DNA of 64,000 bases from Pontibacter mangrovi (GTDB lineage Bacteria > Bacteroidota > Bacteroidia > Cytophagales > Hymenobacteraceae), in the NCBI RefSeq assembly GCF_006385705.1, contig NZ_VFRQ01000003.1:248001-312000 (forward strand), in the 5' to 3' direction. Shown here piece after piece: positions 39,562-46,054 of this stretch. Made by a program: the position numbers and the translations under genes. The stretch's first letter is position 1, and every line of letters starts with the position of its first letter. The notes beneath the pieces were generated by a model. The model did no database searches. It worked only from the letters and a program-made list of their open reading frames with translations, and was not told where the DNA came from.

Positions 39562-40653
39562 ATGAAAAAACTTAACTGTAGCCGCAGCTTTTTACTGGCC
39601 GTTGCACTGCTGGCAAGCGCCCTCACCTTCACGGGTTGCGATAACAAAGATAGCGATGCCCCAAGCGGTGCCTATGCCGAGGACGGCGTGTTCGTTCTGA
39701 ACGAGGGTAACTTCAGGGAGTCGAATGCCTCTATCTCTTTTTACAGCAACAGCACAGGGCAGGCGGAGCAAAGTATCTTTAAAAAAGAGAACCAGGGGCG
39801 GTTGCTCGGGGATGTGGTGCAGGATATGGAGCTGGTCGGTAACCGCGCCTTCATCGTGATGAACAACAGCAACAAGATTGAGGTAGTAAATGCCGCCACC
39901 TTCCAATCTGTGGGCGTGATAGAGGGGCTGAGCGCCCCGCGTTATTTTGTAGCCCTCAACAACGAAAAAGGCTACGTTACCGAGTGGTTTCCACCAAAGG
40001 AGGACTGGTCTTACCACAGGGGGCGCGTTTCGGTTATCGACCTGCGGACTTATAAAGTTGTGAAAACGATAGAAGTAGATGTGCAGCCCGAACAACTGCT
40101 GCTGGCAGGCGGCAACTTGTACGTAGCCAATGCAGGCAGCCCCCTCGTACATGTTATAGACACGGGCAGTGATATGGTGATAAAAACGATTGAGGTGGCG
40201 TATGGCCCCAACAGCCTGGTGCTGGACCGCAACAACAACCTGTGGGTATTAAGCTCTGGCAACAAAGACTGGAACGCCCCGGCATCTGAGCACACGGCAG
40301 GTGCTCTTTCCAAAATCAACATAGCCAATAACACGGTCACAAGCACGATCACTTTCCCGGACCCCACAGCCTCGGCTAGCAAACTGCTGATCAACGGCGA
40401 TAAAGACACGCTGTACTTCCTTTATAGCGGAGGCGTGCACCAATTAAGCATAAGTGCCAGTGCCCCCAGCACCACTCCGCTGATCGACCGCACCTTCTAC
40501 GGCCTGGGCGTTGACCCGGTAACAGGCAATATTTACGGTGCCGATGAAAACAGCTTTGCAGGCGACGGCACAGTATACATCTACGACCCACAGGGCAACC
40601 AGACAGGAAGCTTTAAGGCAGGTATCGGCCCGAACGGGTTTGTGTTTAATTAA
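39562..40653 (+). CDS. BtuG-like surface lipoprotein (YncE/DUF5074 beta-propeller)
   Basis: A 363-residue lipoprotein. The signal peptide ends at LTFTGC (Cys26). The rest is a seven-bladed YncE-like propeller with repeated units such as NRAFIVMNNSNKIEVVNAAT, GYVTEWFPPKED, KVVKTIEVDVQPEQLLLAGG, GNLYVANAGSPLVHVIDTGS and VTGNIYGADENS. In Bacteroides, BtuG of this type captures B12 at the surface with very high affinity and hands it to BtuB. Position after a riboswitch-controlled receptor supports the same job here. Confidence 0.87.
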   Translation: MKKLNCSRSFLLAVALLASALTFTGCDNKDSDAPSGAYAEDGVFVLNEGNFRESNASISFYSNSTGQAEQSIFKKENQGRLLGDVVQDMELVGNRAFIVMNNSNKIEVVNAATFQSVGVIEGLSAPRYFVALNNEKGYVTEWFPPKEDWSYHRGRVSVIDLRTYKVVKTIEVDVQPEQLLLAGGNLYVANAGSPLVHVIDTGSDMVIKTIEVAYGPNSLVLDRNNNLWVLSSGNKDWNAPASEHTAGALSKINIANNTVTSTITFPDPTASASKLLINGDKDTLYFLYSGGVHQLSISASAPSTTPLIDRTFYGLGVDPVTGNIYGADENSFAGDGTVYIYDPQGNQTGSFKAGIGPNGFVFN

Positions 40654-40658
40654 GTCAT

Positions 40659-40704
40659 AAAGCGAAAGCCTGCCCCCCATTACTGAGAGGCAGGCTTTCG
40701 CTTT
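40659..40704. terminator. Bidirectional terminator after the B12 uptake genes
   Basis: A perfect 16-base stem (AAAGCGAAAGCCTGCC and its complement, 40659-40674 and 40689-40704) with a 14-base loop. It lies between the convergent BtuG-like gene and the small acidic lipoprotein gene. Confidence 0.88.
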
Positions 40705-40717
40705 CTTAAAGGTTGTG

Positions 40718-41038
40718 CTACTGCTGCACGTCGTCTCTTTCCGCTCCGTTTCCTTCGCCGTCATACGCGCCATCGCCCAGCACTTTGCCGGTGTTATCGT
40801 CATGGTTCTGGTGGTCGGCGTGGTCGTAGTGCTGCTCCATACTGTCTTGCTCAGACTTAGCCTTTGTATAGTCTTCACCCTCTTCCCGGCCAACCATACT
40901 TCCTTCGTCATGAATTTCGCCGCGGTCTACGTTGGTATCGCCGGGGTCAGTGCCTGTGTTGCAGGACACCATGCCAAAACTTATCATAGTACCGGCAGCC
41001 AGCGCGAATAAGGTTGATTTGATGTTTTTTGTATTCAT
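40718..41038 (-). CDS. Small acidic lipoprotein
   Basis: Unrecognised family. It is 106 residues with a lipoprotein signal peptide (MNTKNIKSTLFALAAGTMIS, lipobox Cys26 in FGMVSC). The mature part is strongly acidic and rich in Asp, Glu, Gly and His (for example EQHYDHADHQNHDDNTGK, residues about 67-84). The His/Asp cluster could bind metal, which is inference only. It is monocistronic. Confidence 0.7.
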   Translation of the reverse strand: MNTKNIKSTLFALAAGTMISFGMVSCNTGTDPGDTNVDRGEIHDEGSMVGREEGEDYTKAKSEQDSMEQHYDHADHQNHDDNTGKVLGDGAYDGEGNGAERDDVQQ

Positions 41039-41179
41039 TATACTTTGATTTCCGTTTTACATACATGCCGGACTTAGCCGGCTCCTTTAAATTGTACGGC
41101 AGGGTTTGGTTTAGAGTTAGATAGCCTCCGTTTGCAGGTATTACACGTACACGTTGGTATACCATCAAATTTCAGAGCT

Positions 41180-41353
41180 ATGGAAGAAACTAAACCGCAG
41201 CATCCGCCCCAAGAAACCACCCACGACGATTCATCGGATGTAGAAAAAGTAAAGCAGGCAAAGCCGAGCCCGCCACCGCAACCCCGGAAAGGCAAAGCCC
41301 CGCACCAGCCGGCGCCAGGCAAGCAGGCTGACGTAGAAAAAGACCGTCCCTGA
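41180..41353 (+). CDS. Small Pro/Lys-rich hydrophilic protein (57 aa)
   Basis: Unrecognised. A 57-residue protein, MEETKPQHPPQETTHDDSSD followed by a Pro- and Lys-rich tail, with no hydrophobic segment and probably disordered. The start at 41180 is the first ATG after an AT-rich gap; an upstream in-frame start adds an unlikely N-terminus. Composition resembles the small polar proteins at 31.9-32.7 kb. Confidence 0.45.
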   Translation: MEETKPQHPPQETTHDDSSDVEKVKQAKPSPPPQPRKGKAPHQPAPGKQADVEKDRP

Positions 41354-41355
41354 TT

Positions 41356-41385
41356 TTTGATGTGCCTTTTGCCGGCTTATCTTTG
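41356..41385 (+). promoter_or_regulatory. Promoter of the small membrane protein gene
   Basis: TTTG (41356-41359), an 18-base spacer and TATCTTTG (41378-41385). The leader would be only about 10 bases. Confidence 0.6.
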
Positions 41386-41402
41386 GTGCAAAGTATACGC
41401 AC

Positions 41403-41627
41403 ATGCCCAAACCGTTTATGAAACCACAGCTGCGGCGCAAGCTGCAAATTATCGCCGTTCTTAGCCTGCTGCTGGCCCTGGCACTGGAGCTGTACACCTT
41501 TGGCATGGCCTCTGACTTTCCGCTTCGGCTGCTGCGCAGTTTCTTTGTGCTATTTATGCTGGTTGCCCTCCTGGCGCTGGCCATTGTGCCGGGCGTGAGC
41601 AAAGCCGCCAACAAAGTACTGAAGTAG
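41403..41627 (+). CDS. Small two-helix membrane protein (74 aa)
   Basis: Unrecognised. A basic N-terminus (MPKPFMKPQLRRKLQ) precedes two hydrophobic helices, at about residues 16-36 (IIAVLSLLLALALELYTFGM) and 46-64 (FFVLFMLVALLALAIVPGV). The loop is short and positively charged. Its own promoter and a strong terminator frame it as a single transcript. The function is unknown. Confidence 0.6.
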   Translation: MPKPFMKPQLRRKLQIIAVLSLLLALALELYTFGMASDFPLRLLRSFFVLFMLVALLALAIVPGVSKAANKVLK

Positions 41628-41640
41628 CAAGAAACACTGA

Positions 41641-41680
41641 AATAGAAAAGCCTGCGCATACTTGCGCAGGCTTTTCTATT
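41641..41680. terminator. Bidirectional terminator with an ATACTT loop
   Basis: A perfect 17-base stem (AATAGAAAAGCCTGCGC and complement) with the six-base loop ATACTT, which is the core of the dispersed AAGTATA word. It lies between convergent genes. Confidence 0.9.
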
Positions 41681-41709
41681 TTGTAAAGGGTATAAGTTAG
41701 TCGGGGTAA

Positions 41710-42024
41710 TTATTTACAAGCGGTGGCCAGTTGCGCCATGGAGTCATACTGCACCAGTAGCCTGGGCTCATGGCTAAACACTTCCACAAACCTCCGCTGC
41801 ACCATACTTTCGGCAGCCGCACCGCTTACCTCCGTAGCCTGTAAGGCATGCTGCAGGCAACAGCTAACGGACGGCTGCATTTCGGTTTGCGTAACCATCG
41901 CCTGTGCGCGGGCAGCCGGAAGCCAGTTATCCAGAGCGGAGTTTTCAGGCAGGTTTATCACATAAACTGCTAGTACCAAAAGCAGGGTGGTAAGCACCAT
42001 CTGCAGGTTTTTTCGGGTGTTCAT
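41710..42024 (-). CDS. Hypothetical protein with N-terminal membrane anchor
   Basis: Unrecognised. From ATG 42024 it gives 104 residues with one hydrophobic helix (MVLTTLLLVLAVYVINL, about residues 9-25). The remaining part, probably extracytoplasmic, contains a Cys pair (SVSCCLQHALQATEVSGAAA) and a terminal Cys. A -7 like TAAGTTTG at 42097-42090 implies transcription starts near 42083, so ATG 42069 (15 residues longer) is also possible but the ORF-opening ATG at 42102 is not. Confidence 0.5.
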   Translation of the reverse strand: MNTRKNLQMVLTTLLLVLAVYVINLPENSALDNWLPAARAQAMVTQTEMQPSVSCCLQHALQATEVSGAAAESMVQRRFVEVFSHEPRLLVQYDSMAQLATACK

Positions 42025-42253
42025 GGTAGAGGGCTTGGTTATGGTGGCGTAGTAAGCTAAGTTCCTCATCTTCACAATTCTTCTTAGTACAAACTTAAAC
42101 ACAAAAAATTATTTTTAAAAATTATTTACAATTATTTATTATAAAAATATCATAAAAATAATTTAGAAGCCTTGCAGTATTCAATCCCCTGAACCGGAAC
42201 TGACAGCGGGCTGTTGCTAAGGCAGCAGTTCTAAAAGTCTCTGCTATTATCCT

Positions 42254-42261
42254 TACTTTTG
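42254..42261 (+). promoter_or_regulatory. -7 element upstream of the radical SAM gene
   Basis: TACTTTTG fits TAnnTTTG, 49 bases before the TTG start. No clear -33 TTTG is seen. Confidence 0.45.
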
Positions 42262-42309
42262 TGTTTTGGCAGCATTGCCGCCATACGTATACTTTAATGC
42301 TGATTTACC

Positions 42310-44517
42310 TTGGAGAAGAAGCCAACCATCCTGCTCATTACGCCACCGCTCACGCAACTCAACACGCCTTACCCGGCCACCGCCTATCTCAAGGGCTTTT
42401 TAACCGGCCGCGGCTACAGCGTTACCCAGGCCGACATGGGCATTGAGCTGGTGCTGCGCATGTTCTCCCGCAAAGGCCTTCAGCGTATTTTTGAGGCGAT
42501 AGAGCAGGGCGAGTATGAACTGTCGGACAACAGCCTGCGCATCCTGCACCTCAAGCGCGACTACCTGAACACCGTTGAGCCGGTGATTCGCTTCCTGCAG
42601 AACAAGGACCACACGCTGGCGCAGCAGATCAGCTACAGCCGCTTTCTGCCCGAGGCCTCGCGCTTCGACCAGGTAGAGGACATCGACTGGGCCTTCGGAA
42701 GTATGGGCATCACCGACAGGGCGCGCTACCTGGCTACTTTATACTTAGAGGACTTGGGCGATTTGATCAAGGAAACCATCTCGCCGCACTTTGCCTTCAG
42801 CCGCTACGCCGAAAAACTGGCGCTGTCGGCCACGTCCTTCGACCCGCTGGAGGAGGCGCTGCAGGAGGAGCCAAGCCTCGTGGACCTTATGTTACTGGAA
42901 CTACTGGAAGAGCGCCTGCAGGAGGTACAGCCGGATGTGGTGGGCTTTTCCATCCCTTTCCCGGGTAACCTGTACGGCGGCCTGCGGATGGCAAAGTATA
43001 TCAAGGAGAAGAACCCAGGTATAAAAACGGCCATGGGCGGCGGCTACCCCAACACCGAGCTGCGCAGCCTGCGCGAGCCGCGCCTATTTAAGTACATCGA
43101 TTTCGTGACGCTGGACGATGGCGAGGGCCCGTGGCTGAAACTGCTGGAGCACCTGCAGGGGCAGCGCGAGGCGGGGCAGCTGCAACGGGCGTTTATACTT
43201 GCCGGTGGCGAGGTAAAATTTATCAATGGCTCCACGGATGCCGATATTCCGCATATGGAGGTCGGCACACCCGACTACAGCGATTTGCCTTTGCCCGATT
43301 ACCTCTCGGTGATCGACGTGATCAACCCGATGCACCGCCTCTGGAGCGACGGCCGCTGGAACAAGCTCACCATCGCCCACGGCTGCTACTGGAAGCGCTG
43401 CTCTTTCTGCGACGTGACGCTGGATTACATCAACCGCTACGATGTGGCCCCGGCCACGCTGCTGGTAGACCGCATCGAGCAGATCATTGCCCAGACCGGG
43501 CAAACCGGCTTTCATTTTGTGGACGAAGCTGCCCCTCCTGCCCCACTCCGCGACATGGCCATCGAACTCATCCGCCGTGGCGTGAAAATCAGTTGGTGGG
43601 GGAATATCCGCTTTGAGAAAACCTTTACGCCGGACCTGTGCCGCCTGCTGGCCGCCTCGGGCTGTATTGCCGTGTCGGGTGGTTTGGAGGTGGCCTCGGA
43701 CAGGCTGCTGCAGCTGATGGCCAAAGGCGTCAGTATAGAGCAGGTGGCCCGCGTCACCGACAGCTTTACGCAGGCCGGCATTATGGTGCACGCCTACCTC
43801 ATGTATGGCTTCCCGACCCAAACTGCCCAGGAAACCATCGACTCGCTGGAGGTGGTGCGGCAGCTGTTCGAAACCGGCGTGATTCAGTCTGGTTACTGGC
43901 ACCGCTTCAGCATGACGGCGCACAGCCCTATCGGTAAGAGCCCGGAGAAGTATGGCGTGGTGAAAGTTGGTCCGCCGGAAGGGGATTTCGCCAACAACGA
44001 CCTCTGGCACGACGACCCGAAAGGCACCGACCATACTTTATTTGGCGAGGGACTGGCCAAGGCGCTTTATAACTACATGCATGGCATCGGCCTGGAGGAG
44101 CCGCTCTCGTTCTGGTTTGATTTTAAAGTGCCGCGCACCAAGGAGAACCCAAACCTGATCACCCAGGCTATCTCCGCTCCGCACCGCCCCGACAGTACCC
44201 GCCCCAACGCGCGCGCGCTCTGGCTAGGGAACACGCCGGCCATCGATTTCACCATGATCGCCCAGAAAGGCCAGACCATAGAGCGCTGCCTGCTTACGTT
44301 CTTCGAGAAGGGCGAGGATTTTGAGGTGAAGACTACCGCCATTATCGGGCAGTGGCTGTTTGAGGTGCTGCAGAAAATTACGCCCGACAACGCGGAGGCG
44401 GTGACGCTGAAGCAGCTGGAGGCAAGCTTCCCGGCCGAGGCACACCTGAGTTTTGCCGAGTTCCTGAGCTCGCCGAGCTGGTTTGACCTGCGGGAGCGGG
44501 GGCTGTTGTTGCTGTAA
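42310..44517 (+). CDS. B12-binding-domain radical SAM protein
   Basis: A 735-residue enzyme with an N-terminal cobalamin-binding-type Rossmann domain (KPTILLITPPLTQLNTPYPA, then VGFSIPFPGNLYGGLRMAKY) and a radical SAM domain. The start is TTG, required to keep the conserved N-terminus; the first in-frame ATG is at codon 43. The cluster motif is HGCYWKRCSFCDVTLDY, near residue 358. The Cys spacing is x4-x2 rather than the usual x3-x2. Later blocks (VSGGLEVASDRLLQLMAKGV, VHAYLMYGFPTQTAQETIDS) are typical of the superfamily. The substrate is unknown. Confidence 0.88.
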   Translation: MEKKPTILLITPPLTQLNTPYPATAYLKGFLTGRGYSVTQADMGIELVLRMFSRKGLQRIFEAIEQGEYELSDNSLRILHLKRDYLNTVEPVIRFLQNKDHTLAQQISYSRFLPEASRFDQVEDIDWAFGSMGITDRARYLATLYLEDLGDLIKETISPHFAFSRYAEKLALSATSFDPLEEALQEEPSLVDLMLLELLEERLQEVQPDVVGFSIPFPGNLYGGLRMAKYIKEKNPGIKTAMGGGYPNTELRSLREPRLFKYIDFVTLDDGEGPWLKLLEHLQGQREAGQLQRAFILAGGEVKFINGSTDADIPHMEVGTPDYSDLPLPDYLSVIDVINPMHRLWSDGRWNKLTIAHGCYWKRCSFCDVTLDYINRYDVAPATLLVDRIEQIIAQTGQTGFHFVDEAAPPAPLRDMAIELIRRGVKISWWGNIRFEKTFTPDLCRLLAASGCIAVSGGLEVASDRLLQLMAKGVSIEQVARVTDSFTQAGIMVHAYLMYGFPTQTAQETIDSLEVVRQLFETGVIQSGYWHRFSMTAHSPIGKSPEKYGVVKVGPPEGDFANNDLWHDDPKGTDHTLFGEGLAKALYNYMHGIGLEEPLSFWFDFKVPRTKENPNLITQAISAPHRPDSTRPNARALWLGNTPAIDFTMIAQKGQTIERCLLTFFEKGEDFEVKTTAIIGQWLFEVLQKITPDNAEAVTLKQLEASFPAEAHLSFAEFLSSPSWFDLRERGLLLL

Positions 44518-44559
44518 AGTATAAGCCCGAAGCTTACTTTGGCTTCGGGCTTATACTTT
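44516..44559 (+). terminator. Terminator made of inverted AAGTATA words
   Basis: A perfect 18-base stem (AAAGTATAAGCCCGAAGC and complement) with loop TTACTTTG. The 5' arm begins inside the stop codon of the radical SAM gene. Two more copies of the word overlap just beyond (TATACTTTATACTT). Confidence 0.9.
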
Positions 44560-44621
44560 ATACTTTATACTAATCTTGATGGATTATTGTGCATGGATTG
44601 GTTCCACAGTTTATTTAGAGC

Positions 44622-44707
44622 CTAAAACCCACCCCTATGAGCTACGCTCGCTAGCTCAAAACTCTCGTTTTGGCTAGTCCAGAGGAGGGGAATCAGCCTG
44701 TAAATTT
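44622..44707. repeat. Intergenic C-rich repeat, copy C
   Basis: AAACCCACCCCTATGAGC at one end and GAGGAGGGGAATCAGCCTG then TAAATTTG at the other, with a divergent 40-base middle containing AGCTACGCTCGCTAGCT. The ends match copies A and B at 36.2-36.3 kb. Confidence 0.55.
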
Positions 44708-44748
44708 GTAAAAGGCACTGCGCACGAACTAACTGATGGTGGTATTAT

Positions 44749-45246
44749 TTATTGCTTTGGCGGGTTATACTCCAACCCAAACCTTTTTACATAATCAGCC
44801 AGGGGCTCCATGTCCATCTCTTCGCGGCGCTTGTCTACGTTTGCCTCATCTTCGATAGGGTGCAGCTCATACTGCCCGGTCTCATTGTTCATCTTAAGCT
44901 GACTGCCGTAAAGCTGAGGCTTTCCATTATACATCAACACCCTGTCTTCCATCAGCGCTAACTGGCTTTTTTCGGCCTCGCCATTGTTGGCCGCCTCCCG
45001 CAGCAGGGGCAGGTACTTCTCCATAATTTCCTTTTCCTCTTGAGGAATGTGCTGAATAACTAAAAACGCTGCCGAACTAGCCTGTGGCCCTACCATACTT
45101 TTACCCGGCCAGCCATGCTCCTCTATCATAGCTATTACGGCTTTTTTATTCTCCTCATCAATCTCTCTCATCTCCTGCCACAGCGCCTGCATCTCCGGTG
45201 AGTCGTTGCCATACTTTTCCTGTAGCGGGGCTATCTTCCTCCGCAC
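44749..45246 (-). CDS. DUF6624 domain protein (probably the C-terminal half of a frameshifted gene)
   Basis: 165 residues matching the DUF6624 family: KYGNDSPEMQALWQEMREID, EEHGWPG, SSAAFLVIQH, LREAANNGEAEKSQLALMED and QLYGSQLK. The function is unknown. The first possible start here is GTG 45246, but the same frame remains open further upstream and encodes KTDQGVRRKIAPLQ, and DQ-x-x-R is the family's conserved opening. The TPR gene upstream stops 13 bases before this GTG. The two would join into one TPR-DUF6624 protein with a one-base shift near 45260. Confidence 0.72.
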   Translation of the reverse strand: MRRKIAPLQEKYGNDSPEMQALWQEMREIDEENKKAVIAMIEEHGWPGKSMVGPQASSAAFLVIQHIPQEEKEIMEKYLPLLREAANNGEAEKSQLALMEDRVLMYNGKPQLYGSQLKMNNETGQYELHPIEDEANVDKRREEMDMEPLADYVKRFGLEYNPPKQ

Positions 45247-45259
45247 CCCCTGGTCCGTT

Positions 45260-45664
45260 TTAGATCTTCTCCAGTTGCGCCTTCAGCGGTTGGTTATACT
45301 TTGCTTCTATGGCTGCCACTTTTTTCTCCAGTTCCTGCACCAGCGCCTTCCAGCGTTTGTCGCCATGGAGGCTGTTCAGGTCGGCGTCCTGCTTTAAATG
45401 ACTAAGGTTAGAATACCCTTGCTCCACCGCCTGCTGCAGGTAAGCCATGGCTTTGTTCTTATTTCCAGCCAAAGCCCAGGAACAGGCCGCATTGTAATAG
45501 TCCGTCGTACTGCCCTTACCCTTGGCAAAAGCTTTCTCATATACTTCTCCTGAGGCTTTATACTCTTTTGCATCGTATTTGGCGCTTGCCTCGCTTATAC
45601 TTTGGGCAGATGCAGAAGCCGCCATGCCGGCAACAAGAAGCGCTACTAAAAAAGTCTTTTTCAT
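45260..45664 (-). CDS. Secreted TPR protein (N-terminal half of a probable TPR-DUF6624 gene)
   Basis: 134 residues beginning with a signal peptide (MKKTFLVALLVAGMAASASA) and two or three TPR-like helices (YDAKEYKASGEVYEKAFAKG, DYYNAACSWALAGNKNKAMA, YLQQAVEQGYSNLSHLKQDA). It ends LKAQLEKI and a TAA stop. In related Bacteroidota proteins a TPR region of this kind continues straight into DUF6624. The stop is within TCTAAAACGG, where one base gained would restore the reading frame. Confidence 0.72.
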   Translation of the reverse strand: MKKTFLVALLVAGMAASASAQSISEASAKYDAKEYKASGEVYEKAFAKGKGSTTDYYNAACSWALAGNKNKAMAYLQQAVEQGYSNLSHLKQDADLNSLHGDKRWKALVQELEKKVAAIEAKYNQPLKAQLEKI

Positions 45665-45710
45665 AGTTTTAATAGATTGATTTGTATGAATGTACAGGTT
45701 TACTATCTAA

Positions 45711-45730
45711 TTAACTAATTTTTTAGTTAA
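45711..45730. promoter_or_regulatory. Inverted repeat upstream of the TPR gene
   Basis: TTAACTAA, four T, TTAGTTAA is a perfect 8-base dyad 46 bases upstream of the TPR gene start. It could be an operator; no binding protein is suggested by the window. Confidence 0.35.
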
Positions 45731-45958
45731 CAAAATATTCCTGCGGTCATACTTTTTTTATAAGGACATGCAACCACTCCCGCTGTTCAGGCATCTTACT
45801 ATCGGAAGCCGGCACTAAAGCTGCCAGCTTTCAGACTACTACCACTATCTACTACCACATAAAACTATGGAAAAAACCTGGCCCCGTTCCTGCTTCTCTG
45901 CGAGGCAGGGGCGGGAACACCAGGCACAGCAAAGCACCTAACCCTACTCTACATAAAG

Positions 45959-45994
45959 GAACAGGCACCCCAGCGAAAGCCAGGGTGCCTGTTC
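45959..45994 (-). terminator. Terminator after uvrB (bidirectional)
   Basis: A perfect 12-base stem (GAACAGGCACCC and complement) with a 12-base loop, followed on the plus strand by TGATTTTATACTTTT. It lies 60 bases past the uvrB stop. The rest of the gap up to 45664 is AT-rich with short GC palindromes and no convincing gene. Confidence 0.8.
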
Positions 45995-46054
45995 TGATTT
46001 TATACTTTTAAAATGAGACGCAAAGTATGGCGTCCCTACAACCTCCTAATTCTC

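Noticed and set aside
43084-44034. 316-codon minus-strand frame opposite the radical SAM gene
   Set aside because: It is an antisense shadow. The plus strand carries the radical SAM motif and conserved blocks.
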